Notes: generated from the sequence alone by a model not told the origin. Shown: positions 16,543-26,926, counted from the first letter of the stretch. The stretch: DNA of 64,000 bases from Pseudomonas sp. K2I15 (GCF_002204795.1 NZ_NIXO01000001.1:186001-250000); one strand, 5' to 3'. Made by a program: numbers and translations.

Positions 16543-18483
16543 TCAGGAGCTTTTAGGCGGTGGGAACGCGGCTTTCACGTTGGCATCGATGCTGGCTTTG
16601 GAGCCCTGTCCATCGGGTGTCGCGCCGGGGCCGCCGCCGTTGTTCAGGTGCAGCACGCCGCCGGTATTGAACTCGGCGTCGCCGCTGGCGTAGAAGCTGA
16701 TTTGCACGCCGGTGAGGTTTATTTGCCCGCTGGCGTTCAGCTCCAGGATGCTTTCGCCGCACACCAGCCGCAGGTTTTCACCCACTTCGATGACGTAGCT
16801 CTGGCTGATGCTGTCGGTCTTCTTTTGGCCCACCGAGAGGATGTCTTCCTGCTTAACGATGCGCAGGCGGTTATTGCCAATGGTCACCGTCTCGTTATGC
16901 CCGATGCTTTTGTTCCGGTCATGCCCCACCGAATGACTTTCATCCACCTCAACCACGATGTCCTGATTACGCTCGGCGTGGATGTACAACTGCTCCAGCC
17001 CCTTCTTGTCCTCCATGCGGATTTCATTGAAGTTGGCCGGCGTGCCGCCTTTGCTGGAGCGGCTTTTCATCCCGCTTTGGGTGGCGTTTTCCGGCAAATC
17101 GTAAGGCACGGTCTGCTCAGCGTTGTACACCCTCCCGGTGATGATCGGCCGGTCCGGGTCGCCTTCCAGGAAGCTCACAATCACCTCCTGACCGATCCGT
17201 GGAATCTGCATCGAGCCCCAGTTTTTCCCGGCCCAGGACTGCGACACGCGAATCCAGCACGAACTGTTTTCGTTGGACTGGTCGTGGCGGTCCCAATAGA
17301 AATGCACCTTTACCCGGCCATATTGATCGGTCCAGATTTCCTCGCCCTTGGGCCCCACCACCAGTGCCGTTTGCGGGCCTTTGACGATGGGCCGGTAGGT
17401 GTTGGCCAGCGGGCGGAAGCTCTGTTGCGCGTCGATGCAGGTGAGGGTGCTTTCGAACTGGGCCGAGGCTGCGCCGCCGCCGCTTTCGAGGCTTTCCTGG
17501 GAGACGTAGTAGCGGGCGCCGACGATCAGGTATTCGCGGTTCTGGTCGCGGCGGCTGAAGCCGGTGAGGCTGAACAGATGCCCGGAACCCAGGCCTCGCG
17601 CGTTGCCGCTGAACTCTACTTGTTCGTGCAGGGTTTGCAGGGCTTCGATGCGGGTGCGCGCGTAGTGTTCGCCGTCTTCGCTTTTGACGTAGGTGCCGGG
17701 GTAGTCGTACAGCGGGTAGTCGCCGGCGGTGTGCGGGCGCGGCATGGCCGAGCGTACGTCGATGCTGGCGCTGGGGCGCTGGAAGTCGTAGTCGTTGAGC
17801 TCAAGGGAGCCGGGCTGTACTTCCTGCGCCAGGTGCCAGTTGTGCATATGGTCGCGCTCGCGCTGCTGCTCGTCCTTGGGGTAGTAAGGCACCGAGTCGT
17901 AGCCGGGCACGTTGCTGTGGGCGCCATAGGCGTCGGCCAGCACCAGCACGTGGCGGTCCTGTTCGTGGCGGAAAAAGTAGTAGATACCTTCCTGTTCCAT
18001 CAGGCGGCTGACGAAATCGAAGCTGGTCTCGCGGTACTGCACGCAGTATTCCCACTCGCGGTACGGCCGGCTCAAGGCGTCTTCGAAATCGGAAAAACCC
18101 AGGTCGCGAAACACCTGTTTGATGATCTGCGGGATGCTCAGATTCTGGAAAATCCGGCAGTCGGAAGTGCGGCTCAGCAGCCATAACCATGGGCGCAAGG
18201 TCACCTGGTAACTGGCGAACTGGCCCTGGTCGATGTTCTGGCTGCAGCGGGCGACGATGCCGTGGAAGTGCCGCTCACCACCATCCGCCAGTTGCAGGTT
18301 CAGGCTCATCGGCTTGCCCAGCAACTGGTTGAGGTCGATGTTGGCGTCCAGCGAGGTCAGCTGCAATTCGAAATTGAACAGTCGCCCCAGCTCTTCGCCG
18401 CCACCCATTTCATTGAGCAGCAGTACATCCGGACCCAAGGGGCTGGTGATCTTGGCCAGGCGTGAGGCTTGGTTGAATAGCAT
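16543..18483 (-). CDS. vgrG: T6SS spike protein VgrG
   Basis: Trimeric tail-spike protein of 646 aa. The gp27-like head occupies the first 380 residues (LFNFELQLTSLDANIDLNQL, YCVQYRETSFDFVSRLMEQE). The OB fold and gp5-like needle follow (TDQYGRVKVHFYWDR, SWAGKNWGSMQIPRIGQEV, FLEGDPDRPIITGRVYNAEQ). The repeat-like beta-helix part (VEVDESHSVGHDRNKSIGHN) is near 530. There is no large extra C-terminal effector domain, only about 60 residues ending in a Gly-rich tail, so it is a structural VgrG whose cargo is the Rhs protein encoded downstream. The gene is separated from clpV by a REP pair. Confidence 0.96.
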   Translation of the reverse strand: MLFNQASRLAKITSPLGPDVLLLNEMGGGEELGRLFNFELQLTSLDANIDLNQLLGKPMSLNLQLADGGERHFHGIVARCSQNIDQGQFASYQVTLRPWLWLLSRTSDCRIFQNLSIPQIIKQVFRDLGFSDFEDALSRPYREWEYCVQYRETSFDFVSRLMEQEGIYYFFRHEQDRHVLVLADAYGAHSNVPGYDSVPYYPKDEQQRERDHMHNWHLAQEVQPGSLELNDYDFQRPSASIDVRSAMPRPHTAGDYPLYDYPGTYVKSEDGEHYARTRIEALQTLHEQVEFSGNARGLGSGHLFSLTGFSRRDQNREYLIVGARYYVSQESLESGGGAASAQFESTLTCIDAQQSFRPLANTYRPIVKGPQTALVVGPKGEEIWTDQYGRVKVHFYWDRHDQSNENSSCWIRVSQSWAGKNWGSMQIPRIGQEVIVSFLEGDPDRPIITGRVYNAEQTVPYDLPENATQSGMKSRSSKGGTPANFNEIRMEDKKGLEQLYIHAERNQDIVVEVDESHSVGHDRNKSIGHNETVTIGNNRLRIVKQEDILSVGQKKTDSISQSYVIEVGENLRLVCGESILELNASGQINLTGVQISFYASGDAEFNTGGVLHLNNGGGPGATPDGQGSKASIDANVKAAFPPPKSS

Positions 18484-18530
18484 CGGTTAACCCGTAAATT
18501 GCGTAATAACTGTAGGAACCGGCTCCAAAT

Positions 18531-18618
18531 GTGGGAGCGGGCTTGCTCGCGAATGCGGTGAATCAGCCACCAGATGCATCAACTGATGCACCGCCTTCGC
18601 GAGCAAGCCCGCTCCCAC
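18531..18618. repeat. REP inverted pair between clpV and vgrG
   Basis: A 23-bp unit GTGGGAGCGGGCTTGCTCGC... (18531-18553) is repeated inverted at 18596-18618. This is a typical pseudomonad REPIN of the GGGAGCGGGC subtype. It can form a long hairpin on the transcript and may reduce read-through from clpV into vgrG. Confidence 0.92.
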
Positions 18619-18641
18619 AGTTTTGATCGCATTCCGTCAGG

Positions 18642-21314
18642 TCAATCGTTGAAGTCGTAGTGCAATTCGTTATCCCGCGTGCTGATGCGCACGCCCGCCA
18701 GCGCCTTGCCTTCGAGCATGCGGGTGAGGAATTCGCGGCTCATGTCCGGCAGCAGGCTGTTGGTCAGGAGGGTGTCGATCATCCGCCCGCCGCTTTCGGT
18801 TTCGGTGCAGCGGGACACGATCAGGTCGACCACTTCATCGTCGTAGTCGAAGGCGACTTTGTGGGTGTTCTCCACGCGCTTCTTGATGCGGTTGAGTTGC
18901 AGGCGGGTGATTGCCTTGAGCATCTCGTCGCTCAGCGGGTAGTACGGAATGGTCACCAGGCGGCCGAGCAGCGCCGGTGGGAAAATCTCCAGCAGCGGCT
19001 GGCGCAGGGCCTTGGCGATTTCCTCGGGCTCGGGGATGTTCGCCGGGTCCTTGCAGACCCGGGAAATCAGCTCGGTACCCGCGTTGGTGGTGAGCAGGAT
19101 CAAGGTGTTCTTGAAGTCGATCACCCGGCCTTCGCCGTCTTCCATCACGCCCTTGTCGAACACCTGGAAGAAGATTTCGTGCACGTCCGGGTGGGCTTTT
19201 TCCACCTCATCCAGCAGCACCACGCTGTAGGGTTTGCGCCGCACCGCTTCCGTTAGCACGCCGCCTTCGCCGTAGCCGATGTAACCCGGTGGCGCGCCCT
19301 TGAGCGTGGACACGGTGTGGGCTTCCTGGAACTCGCTCATGTTGATGGTGATCACGTTCTGCTCGCCGCCGTACATGGCTTCGGCCAGGGCCAGGGCGGT
19401 TTCGGTCTTGCCCACGCCGGAGGTGCCGGCAAGCATGAACACGCCAATCGGCTTGCTCGGGTTGTCGAGGCCGGCGCGGGAGGTCTGGATGCGCTTGGCG
19501 ATCATCTGCAAGGCGTGGTCCTGGCCGATGATGCGTTTCTTCAGGTGCTGGTCGAGGTTGAGCACCGTCTCCAGTTCGTTGCGCGCCATGCGGCCCACCG
19601 GAATGCCGGTCCAGTCGGCGACCACCGAGGCCACGGCCTGGTAATCCACGGTTGGCAGGATCAGCGGGGTTTCGCCTTGCAGGGTGCTGAGGCGCTGTTG
19701 CAGGTCGACCAGTTGCGCACGCAATTGATCGCTCTCGTTGTTACCCGCATCACTGTCCACAACACCGGCTTTTTCACGCAGCGTCGCACGGGTGGCGAGC
19801 AGTTCGTCCACCAGGGTTTTCTCTTCGGCCCAGCGGGTTTCAAGCGTCGCCAGGCGCTCACGCTCGGCGCTCAGCAGCGCTTCGCTGTTGGTCTGGCGCG
19901 CACCAATGGCGATGCCGATCGCATGCTCGCGGGCGATGATTTGCAGCTCGGTTTCCAGTGCCTCGATACGGCGACGGCTGTCGTCGACTTCCGCCGGCAC
20001 CGCGTGCAGGCTGATGGCGACGCGGGCGCAGGCGGTGTCCAGCAGGCTCACGGATTTGTCCGGCAACTGGCGCGCTGGAATGTAGCGGTGGGACAGCTTC
20101 ACCGACGCTTCCAGGGCTTCGTCGAGGATCTGCACCTGATGGTGTTTTTCCATGGTCGAGGCCACGCCGCGCATCATCAGCAGCGCCTTGTCTTCCGACG
20201 GCTCGGCCACTTGCACCACCTGGAAACGGCGGGTCAGGGCCGGGTCTTTTTCGATGTGCTTCTTGTACTCGGCCCAGGTCGTGGCGGCCACGGTACGCAA
20301 GGTGCCGCGAGCCAGTGCAGGCTTGAGCAGGTTGGCCGCGTCGCCGGTCCCGGCGGCGCCACCGGCACCCACCAGGGTATGGGCTTCGTCGATAAACAGG
20401 ATGATCGGTTTCGGCGAGGCCTGGACGTCTTCGATGACCTGGCGCAGGCGCTGTTCGAACTCGCCTTTCATGCTCGCGCCGGCTTGCAGCAGGCCCACAT
20501 CGAGGCTGCGCAGTTCCACGTCTTTCAGCGCGGGCGGTACGTCACCGGCGACGATGCGCAGGGCGAAACCTTCGACCACGGCGGTCTTGCCGACACCGGC
20601 TTCACCGGTAAGGATCGGGTTGTTCTGGCGGCGACGCATGAGGATGTCCACCAGTTGGCGGATCTCTTCGTCACGCCCGACGATCGGGTCCAGCTTGCCG
20701 CTGCGGGCTTGTTCGGTCAGGTCGACGGTGAAGCGCTTGAGGGCTTCCTGCTTGCCCATCGCGCTCGGGGCCATGGCGCCGCTGGCTTCGCCGGGCACGG
20801 CGCCGCCGTTGAAGCCGTCGCTGGCACTCAAGGCATTCTCGGGCGAGTCGCCGACGTATTCGTCAAAGCGTTCGCTCAGGGCTTCGGCCTTGATCTTGTC
20901 GAACTCCCCAGACAAACCCAGCAACGCATGGCGCAGGCTCGGCGTCTTGAGAATCCCCAGCACCAGGTAACCGGTGCGCACCTGGCTTTCGCCAAACATC
21001 AGGCTGCCGTACACCCAGCCGCGCTCGACGGCTTCTTCCACGTGGGACGACAAGTCGGTGATCGACGTCGAGCCACGGGGCAGGCGGTCCAGGGCTTCGG
21101 TCAGGTCGCGGGCCAGACGTGCTGGCTCAACGTTGAACTGGCGGATGATGCGGTGCAGGTCCGAGTCCTGCAGTTGCAGCAACTGGTGAAACCAGTGGGC
21201 CAGTTCCACATACGGGTTGCCCCGCAATTTGCAGAATACGGTGGCGGCTTCGATGGCCTTGTAGGCCACGCTGTTGAGTTTGCCGAACAGTGCGGCGCGA
21301 CTGATTTCACCCAT
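18642..21314 (-). CDS. clpV: T6SS sheath-disassembly ATPase ClpV (TssH)
   Basis: AAA+ unfoldase of 890 aa that recycles contracted TssBC sheath. The N domain (residues 1-160) carries Clp_N repeats. The first AAA module has Walker A GEAGVGKT (237-244) and Walker B ILFIDEAH (305-312). A coiled middle domain lies at about 430-545. The second module has Walker A GTSGVGKT (630-637) and SEFQEAHTVSTLKGAPPGYI. The gene overlaps the tssG stop by 8 nt. N-terminal phrasing (AALFGKLNSVAYKAIEAATV) is that of ClpV rather than ClpB. Confidence 0.96.
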   Translation of the reverse strand: MGEISRAALFGKLNSVAYKAIEAATVFCKLRGNPYVELAHWFHQLLQLQDSDLHRIIRQFNVEPARLARDLTEALDRLPRGSTSITDLSSHVEEAVERGWVYGSLMFGESQVRTGYLVLGILKTPSLRHALLGLSGEFDKIKAEALSERFDEYVGDSPENALSASDGFNGGAVPGEASGAMAPSAMGKQEALKRFTVDLTEQARSGKLDPIVGRDEEIRQLVDILMRRRQNNPILTGEAGVGKTAVVEGFALRIVAGDVPPALKDVELRSLDVGLLQAGASMKGEFEQRLRQVIEDVQASPKPIILFIDEAHTLVGAGGAAGTGDAANLLKPALARGTLRTVAATTWAEYKKHIEKDPALTRRFQVVQVAEPSEDKALLMMRGVASTMEKHHQVQILDEALEASVKLSHRYIPARQLPDKSVSLLDTACARVAISLHAVPAEVDDSRRRIEALETELQIIAREHAIGIAIGARQTNSEALLSAERERLATLETRWAEEKTLVDELLATRATLREKAGVVDSDAGNNESDQLRAQLVDLQQRLSTLQGETPLILPTVDYQAVASVVADWTGIPVGRMARNELETVLNLDQHLKKRIIGQDHALQMIAKRIQTSRAGLDNPSKPIGVFMLAGTSGVGKTETALALAEAMYGGEQNVITINMSEFQEAHTVSTLKGAPPGYIGYGEGGVLTEAVRRKPYSVVLLDEVEKAHPDVHEIFFQVFDKGVMEDGEGRVIDFKNTLILLTTNAGTELISRVCKDPANIPEPEEIAKALRQPLLEIFPPALLGRLVTIPYYPLSDEMLKAITRLQLNRIKKRVENTHKVAFDYDDEVVDLIVSRCTETESGGRMIDTLLTNSLLPDMSREFLTRMLEGKALAGVRISTRDNELHYDFND

Positions 21315-22350
21315 GCTCTGGATTCCTTGAGGTGTTGGCGTGTTCGGCGTAATGCCGGGCCAGGATTAGGTCGTTGGCGTCGTGCTCGGGTTGGCCGAGC
21401 CAGGTGTTGAAGCCCAGGCGGAACTGGCCATTGAGTTGCAGGGCCGGCACTTCGGGTTGTTGCAGAATCAGGTTCAGGTCCCAGTCCAGTTCATGGCCCA
21501 GGTATTCGGCGACCCACGCCACCAGTTCGTTGAACGGCTGGCTGCCGGGCAGCATGCCCATGTAGTCATCGAGCTTCAGCGGGCCCAGGCGAATGCGGAA
21601 CTTATGCTGGCGGTCCCACACATGGCTGCCCAGGCAAAAATCCACGCCCAACTGGTTGGCGCTGACACTCACGCGGCTGCGTTCGGGCAGTTCCAGCCAT
21701 TGGCCGACGTATTCTTCGATCTCCACCGGCAGGCCGAAGTACTCGCCCAGAATCGCCTTCAGGCCGTCCGGGTAGCGGGTTTGCGCTGACAGGTGGCCGC
21801 TGTAGTGCAGCTTCGCCGTGTCGGGGATCAGGCCCTGGTTGAGCAGGCTCGGTGTACCGCGACCGCTCAAGGCTGCGAGGCGCGCCGACCAGTAATCATC
21901 GTCCGGGCGGTCATGGCTGACGGTCGGCCGTGCCTCGGCCCAGGCCCGATAAAACAGGGTCAGCAGGCGGTGGTGGAACACATCCAGGAAGCGCTTGCTG
22001 GTGCTGTCGGCGTTGTTGCGCTGGCGTTCGCGCACGTACTCGGTGATGTGCAGCGGCAGCGGGCCGTTGGGGCCGCCAAGGCCGAAGAAGAACTGCTCCA
22101 GGCGTGCCGGTTTGCCGTCAGCACCGGGCTCGACCGAGGCCAGTGTGGCCGGCGCAAAGGTGCAATCGGCTTGCTGGCCGAGGCGCAGCGGATCATCCGC
22201 CAGGCGCAGGGAATGCCCCAGGCGTGGCAGGTCTGGCGATTCGCACTCGATACGGCGCAGCGCCTGGAAGAAGTCATATTCCCAGGGCTCCTGATGCATC
22301 GCATCCAGGGTACTCACAGGGTCGGACGACGTCCGGGCTTGGCTTTCCAT
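21307..22350 (-). CDS. tssG: T6SS baseplate subunit TssG
   Basis: Baseplate wedge protein of 347 aa. The family opening EPWEYDFFQALRRIECESPD is at residues 21-40, and FFFGLGGPNGPLPLHITEYV is the conserved middle motif. The end ...LQLNGQFRLGFNTWLG is typical. The start ATG lies 37 nt inside the end of tssF, so the two are coupled. A second ATG at residue 18 would also fit the family. TssF and TssG form a 2:1 complex in the baseplate. Confidence 0.94.
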   Translation of the reverse strand: MESQARTSSDPVSTLDAMHQEPWEYDFFQALRRIECESPDLPRLGHSLRLADDPLRLGQQADCTFAPATLASVEPGADGKPARLEQFFFGLGGPNGPLPLHITEYVRERQRNNADSTSKRFLDVFHHRLLTLFYRAWAEARPTVSHDRPDDDYWSARLAALSGRGTPSLLNQGLIPDTAKLHYSGHLSAQTRYPDGLKAILGEYFGLPVEIEEYVGQWLELPERSRVSVSANQLGVDFCLGSHVWDRQHKFRIRLGPLKLDDYMGMLPGSQPFNELVAWVAEYLGHELDWDLNLILQQPEVPALQLNGQFRLGFNTWLGQPEHDANDLILARHYAEHANTSRNPEHG

Positions 22351-24173
22351 CGCATGATCTCGCCGCGTTCGGTGGTACGGATCACCGTCTCGGTAAAACT
22401 GTTGATCGACACGTAGCGTGCCAGGAACCGTTCAAACACCGCACCGAGCAGGAACACGCCGGTGCCGCGGAACGCGTTTTCATCAAATTCCAGGGTGATC
22501 TCCAGGCCCCGGCCAAACACGATCGGGCCGGGCATCGGCAGGCGACGGGTCACCGCTTTGCTGCTGACCTCGCGCAGGCCTTCGATCTGCAATTGCAGGG
22601 CGGCGTCGTTGCTGTCGCCATACAAGCGCAGCAGTTCGCGCAGCGCCGCGGCGCCCTGGCCTTGCTCGCTCAGCGACAGGTAGTTCAACGACAACTGGCT
22701 GATCAGGCGCCAGGCCTTGGCGTCATGGGCATGGCTGGCGCGTGGGCGGCTTGGCCCGGCGACGCAGCGCACCGCCAGCACCGGGGCGCTGTCGGCCAGG
22801 GTAAAGTCGGTCTTGCCGTTGCCCACGCTCATGAACAGCGGCAAATCGCGGTTGGTGCACAGCGCGGTAACGCCCAACTGGCGCAGGTCATGGCGGTACG
22901 GCGCTTGCTGGCTGTCCACCAGGCTGACGAAGGTTTCGCTGCCCACGTAGGTGGAACGCGGCCCGTTGCGGCGTTGGTCGCTGGACAACACGCGCGGCTC
23001 GCGGCGCACGCTGTAATACGCCTGGTCACGGCCGTAGCGCGATGGGTCGCGCACTGCGTAGAACGGCAAAAACGGCTGCTCCGGCCCGGTGCCGTGGCCC
23101 GTGATGCCGCTCAGGGAATGAATCTCGAAATCCATCGGCCGGGTGCGGTCGGCGATCACGTGGTGTTCGTTGACCCGCTCGGACAAGTGAATCCGGTCCA
23201 CGCGCTTGGGAAACAGGTTGATCGCCGGGGTGCAGAACGGCACGAATTGCGCCTTGCCGACGCTGCCTTCCAGGCTCGGGTCGTGGCGGTCGAACAGCAC
23301 GATCAGTTCCAGCTCCTGGCCGTCGCAGCGTTTGACTGCGCGGCTCAGTTCGGCGAATTCGACGAACAGAAAACGGTGGGGCAGGGCGAAGTATTCCTGG
23401 AGCAAGCGATAGCCCTGGAAGGCGCGAGGTACCACCGGCATCGCTGCATCGGCGTCGTCAAAACCGCGCGAGCGCAATGCATCCGGCGGCAGGCGTTCCA
23501 CCCAATCACCGCCAGGCTTGCGCGCGAACACCGCGCAGGCATTGCCCAGCAGTTGTTCGTAGAGGCGGAACGGTTGCTCGTCGGCACCGCTGAGGTACAG
23601 CGGCAAGTTATCCAGCGCGAGGCTGTTGAACGGCAGTTCGGCGCCGGTACGCAGGGTCAGGCGCAAGCCGGCCTTGGCCTTGGGTTCACTGGCGGCCAGG
23701 CGCCCGAGCACCGCCGACGGGTTGCCGAAGTACTCGGCCTGGGCGACTTGCAACGGCCACAACGTCACCGGGTGAGCGGTGCGGTACTCGCAGCAGGTCT
23801 GGGTTTCGCGGCCCAACGCGGCGCGCAATACGGTGTCGCGGGGCAGCGCAAAACCGCTGGCCAGGGAGCCTTCGTCGGGATCGGCCTGTAGCTGCACCAC
23901 GGTCATCGACGGGGTCGGCGCCAGGTAGTGCGGGTAGGCGATCTCCAGCAGGTTGTTGGTGAAGGTCGGGTATTCGGCGTCGAGTTTGAGTTGAACCCGG
24001 GCGGTCAGGTAGGCGAAGCCTTCGAGCAAACGTTCGACGTACGGGTCGGCGCAGTCCATGCCGGACAGGGTCAGCCGACTGGCGATCTTCGGGTATTCCT
24101 TGGCGAACTCCGCGGCGCTTTCGCGCACGTGGTGCAGTTCCTGATTGTACAGCTCCAGCAGGCGCGGGTTCAT
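22314..24173 (-). CDS. tssF: T6SS baseplate subunit TssF
   Basis: Baseplate wedge protein of 619 aa. It begins [20 protein letters not shown] then [13 protein letters not shown], the standard TssF start, with [20 protein letters not shown] following. The open frame runs further upstream into tssE, but the ATG overlapping the tssE stop as ATGA is the natural start. With TssG, TssE and TssK it forms the phage-like baseplate around VgrG. Confidence 0.95.
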   Translation of the reverse strand: MNPRLLELYNQELHHVRESAAEFAKEYPKIASRLTLSGMDCADPYVERLLEGFAYLTARVQLKLDAEYPTFTNNLLEIAYPHYLAPTPSMTVVQLQADPDEGSLASGFALPRDTVLRAALGRETQTCCEYRTAHPVTLWPLQVAQAEYFGNPSAVLGRLAASEPKAKAGLRLTLRTGAELPFNSLALDNLPLYLSGADEQPFRLYEQLLGNACAVFARKPGGDWVERLPPDALRSRGFDDADAAMPVVPRAFQGYRLLQEYFALPHRFLFVEFAELSRAVKRCDGQELELIVLFDRHDPSLEGSVGKAQFVPFCTPAINLFPKRVDRIHLSERVNEHHVIADRTRPMDFEIHSLSGITGHGTGPEQPFLPFYAVRDPSRYGRDQAYYSVRREPRVLSSDQRRNGPRSTYVGSETFVSLVDSQQAPYRHDLRQLGVTALCTNRDLPLFMSVGNGKTDFTLADSAPVLAVRCVAGPSRPRASHAHDAKAWRLISQLSLNYLSLSEQGQGAAALRELLRLYGDSNDAALQLQIEGLREVSSKAVTRRLPMPGPIVFGRGLEITLEFDENAFRGTGVFLLGAVFERFLARYVSINSFTETVIRTTERGEIMRWKAKPGRRPTL

Positions 24174-24685
24174 GGGCGTCTCCGCTGGTCGGCGTTCACC
24201 ACGCGCACATGGCCCGACTCCAGATCCAGGTCGGTTTGCAGCAACAGGCGCAACGGCACCGGCTGCGCCCACAGGTCGCCCTCGATCTCGAAACTCAGCG
24301 CGTTGTGGTTCATCTCGCCATGACCCACGCGAGCCTTGACCCGCAGGGTATGGCGCAGGATGCGCGGCTCGAAGGTGGCGATAGCCTGGTGGATCAAGGC
24401 TTCCAGGGCACTGACATCCACGCTGGAGACACTGTTGCCCGCCAGCGCCGGCAGGCCGTAATTGACCACCGAAGTACCGGCCGGCGTGTGCAGCGTGGCA
24501 TCGGCATTGAGCAATGAAGTGGTGTTGAGCAGCCACGTCAGGTCACGCAGCACCGAGGCTTTTAATTGGCTCAGGGACAGCACGCGTTTGTCGGCGCTTT
24601 CCTTGGGATTGGTCGGGTCATCGTCGGTCAACCGGTCCAGCAGGGACGGTTGCAGGCGATCGCGGGAAGCAATTTCAGTTACCAC
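24170..24685 (-). CDS. tssE: T6SS baseplate subunit TssE (gp25-like)
   Basis: Protein of 171 aa homologous to phage T4 gp25, joining sheath and baseplate. The GTG start is preferred because GGAG lies 8 nt upstream and it gives the usual opening [20 protein letters not shown]. An ATG 18 codons earlier is possible. The gp25 core lies around [29 protein letters not shown] and IATFEPRIL. It ends in an ATGA overlap with tssF. No tagJ gene lies between it and hcp. Confidence 0.93.
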   Translation of the reverse strand: MVTEIASRDRLQPSLLDRLTDDDPTNPKESADKRVLSLSQLKASVLRDLTWLLNTTSLLNADATLHTPAGTSVVNYGLPALAGNSVSSVDVSALEALIHQAIATFEPRILRHTLRVKARVGHGEMNHNALSFEIEGDLWAQPVPLRLLLQTDLDLESGHVRVVNADQRRRP

Positions 24686-24763
24686 CAAAGCAGCTCCACG
24701 GACGGGTTGCGAGAGGAACAGGGGGCTTGCAGCCGCCACCGAAAGCGGCGGCTACAGGGGCGA

Positions 24764-25252
24764 TCAGCGTTTGGTGTTGGAGCGGATGTTCCAGCCAAAC
24801 TTGATCGCGCCGCCGTCTTTGGTGCCGTCGGCTTTCTGTGGCTGGTAGTCCACCATCACCTGGGCAAAGTTCAGGGTGACGTTTTCGGTCAGGCGGTCAT
24901 CGCTGCCCGAACCACCGGTGCTCAGGGAGGTGACCAGCACTTCTTCCAGGTTGATGATCATGTACTCGACCTGGCTTTCACCGCCGGCCTTGCGCACGGT
25001 CAGCTTGACCTTGTCGATGTGCTTGCCGCTGGCGCAGTGCATCATCAGGTTCGGCGAAGCCTTGTCGACGTACTTGGTCAGCGACAGGTCCTGGATGTTC
25101 ACCTTGCCCGCGCCGCCGCCGCCGCCAACGTGCATGTTGCCGGACTGGGCCATGCCCCAGCTCCAGTTCAATACATCGATTTCGTCCTTGTGGGCCTTGT
25201 CCATGGACTCGCCCTTGATGTCGCCGATCTTGATGAAAATATCAACAGCCAT
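24764..25252 (-). CDS. hcp: T6SS tube protein Hcp (TssD)
   Basis: Tube subunit of 162 aa, the length of P. aeruginosa Hcp1. It begins MAVDIFIKIGDIKGESMDKA and carries the family segments NWSWGMAQSGNMHVGGGGGA and DLSLTKYVDKASPNLMMHCA. The start is the second in-frame ATG because the first nine codons upstream are absent in the family and GGAGAAA precedes this ATG. It forms hexameric rings that stack into the expelled tube and can carry small effectors. A REP pair separates it from tssC. Confidence 0.97.
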   Translation of the reverse strand: MAVDIFIKIGDIKGESMDKAHKDEIDVLNWSWGMAQSGNMHVGGGGGAGKVNIQDLSLTKYVDKASPNLMMHCASGKHIDKVKLTVRKAGGESQVEYMIINLEEVLVTSLSTGGSGSDDRLTENVTLNFAQVMVDYQPQKADGTKDGGAIKFGWNIRSNTKR

Positions 25253-25304
25253 GTTTTCTCCCTGTGTGGTCTCAGCCACAGAATTTATTAACGCCGCCGA
25301 CCCC

Positions 25305-25404
25305 TGTAGGAGCGAGCTTGCTCGCGAAGGTCGTCAACGATGACGCTGGCACCCTGGATGAACGCAGCGCCTTCAAGTTTTTCGCGAGCAAGCTCGCTCC
25401 TACA
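25305..25404. repeat. REP inverted pair between tssC and hcp
   Basis: A 24-bp unit TGTAGGAGCGAGCTTGCTCG... is at 25305-25328, inverted at 25381-25404. This is a different REP subtype from the pair beside vgrG. It lies inside the operon, and the hairpin could protect or separate tssABC and hcp messages. Confidence 0.92.
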
Positions 25405-25427
25405 GGGAGCGAACCAGTTCCGATTTT

Positions 25428-26924
25428 TTACGCGCCTTTCGCCGAAGGCAGTTTCGATACCAGGCGCAACGACACGGTCAGCCCTTCAAGCTGGTAGTGC
25501 GGGCGCAGGTAGAACTTGGAGTTGTAGTACCCCGGGTTGCCTTCAACGTCTTCCACGATCACTTCGGCAGCAGCCAACGGGTGCTGGGCCTTGGTGGTTT
25601 CGGTGGAGTGCGCCGGGTCACCGTCGACGTAGTTGAGGATCCAGTCCTGCAACCAGCGCTGCATCTCGTCCTTCTCTTTGAAGGAACCGATCTTGTCGCG
25701 CACGATGCACTTCAAGTAATGCGCGAAACGGCACGTGGCGAACAGGTACGGCAGGCGCGCGGCCAGGTTGGCATTGGCGGTGGCGTCCGGGTCATCGTAT
25801 TCGGCCGGTTTCTGCAACGACTGGGCGCCGATGAAGGCGGCGAAGTCGGTGTTTTTCTTGTGCAGCAGCGGCATGAAACCGTTCTTCGCCAGTTCCGCTT
25901 CACGGCGGTCGCTGATGGCGATTTCGGTCGGGCACTTCATGTCCACACCGCCGTCATCGGTGGGGAAGGTGTGGGCCGGCAGGTTCTCGACTTCACCGCC
26001 AGACTCCACGCCCCGGATGCGCGAGCACCAGCCGAAGTGTTTGAACGAACGGTTGATGTTCACCGCCATCGCGTACGCGGCGTTGGCCCAGGTGTACTTG
26101 GAGCTGTCGGCGCCGTCGGTGTTTTCTTCGAAGGCGAAGGCTTCCACCGGGTCGGTCTTGGCGCCGTACGGCAGGCGCGCCAGGAAGCGCGGCATGGTCA
26201 GGCCGATGTAGCGCGAGTCTTCCGATTCACGCAGGGAGCGCCAGCCGGCGTATTCCGGGGTGGTGAAGATCTTGGTCAGGTCACGCGGGTTTGACAGTTC
26301 CTGCCACGAGCCCATGCCCATTACGGTTGGCGAGGCAGCGGCAATGAACGGTGCGTGCATCGCGGCGCAGACTTTCGACAGCTCGCCCAGCAACTCCACA
26401 TCGGGGGGCGACTGGTCGAAGTAGTAATCGCCCACCAGGCAGCCGTAAGGTTCGCCGCCAAACTGGCCGTATTCTTCTTCGTACATCTTCTTGAAGATCG
26501 GGCTCTGGTCCCACGCGGTACCCTTGAATTTCTTCAGGGTCTTGTGCAGCTCGGGCTTTGAGATGTTGAGCACGCGAATCTTCAGCTGCTCATCGCTCTC
26601 GGTGTTGTTCACCAGGTAGTGCAGGCCACGCCAGGCGCTTTCCAGTTGCTGGAAATCCTGGTGATGGATGATCTGGTTGACCTGGGCGGTGAGCTTGGCG
26701 TCGATGGCGGCGATGATCGACTCGATCGACTTGATGGCGTCGTTGGACACCAGGTCGGTCTGGGCCAGAGCCTGCTCGGCCAGGGTACGCACGGCCGTTT
26801 CCACGGCTTCGCGGGCACGCTCGGTCTTGGGTTTGAATTCTTGCAGCAGCAGCGACGCGAACTCGCTGGTTTCTTCGGTAGCGCCCAGGTTCTGGGCGCC
26901 TTCGCGGGCGGTATTCTCGGTCAT
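25428..26924 (-). CDS. tssC: T6SS sheath large subunit TssC
   Basis: Contractile-sheath protein of 498 aa (VipB/EvpB family). Conserved segments are WRGLHYLVNNTESDEQLKIR, GEPYGCLVGDYYFDQSPPDV and RFLARLPYG. The N-terminal helix (SEFASLLLQEFKPKT) is the area that ClpV reads in systems without TagJ. It starts 2 nt after the tssB stop, and the two proteins form the helical sheath together. Confidence 0.97.
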   Translation of the reverse strand: MTENTAREGAQNLGATEETSEFASLLLQEFKPKTERAREAVETAVRTLAEQALAQTDLVSNDAIKSIESIIAAIDAKLTAQVNQIIHHQDFQQLESAWRGLHYLVNNTESDEQLKIRVLNISKPELHKTLKKFKGTAWDQSPIFKKMYEEEYGQFGGEPYGCLVGDYYFDQSPPDVELLGELSKVCAAMHAPFIAAASPTVMGMGSWQELSNPRDLTKIFTTPEYAGWRSLRESEDSRYIGLTMPRFLARLPYGAKTDPVEAFAFEENTDGADSSKYTWANAAYAMAVNINRSFKHFGWCSRIRGVESGGEVENLPAHTFPTDDGGVDMKCPTEIAISDRREAELAKNGFMPLLHKKNTDFAAFIGAQSLQKPAEYDDPDATANANLAARLPYLFATCRFAHYLKCIVRDKIGSFKEKDEMQRWLQDWILNYVDGDPAHSTETTKAQHPLAAAEVIVEDVEGNPGYYNSKFYLRPHYQLEGLTVSLRLVSKLPSAKGA

Positions 26925-26926
26925 GA

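Noticed and set aside
16138-18186. 682-codon open frame antisense to vgrG
   Set aside because: Shadow frame crossing the EagR gene and vgrG, no domain.
19317-21410. 697-codon open frame antisense to clpV
   Set aside because: Opposite-strand reading of ClpV without recognisable motifs or ribosome site.
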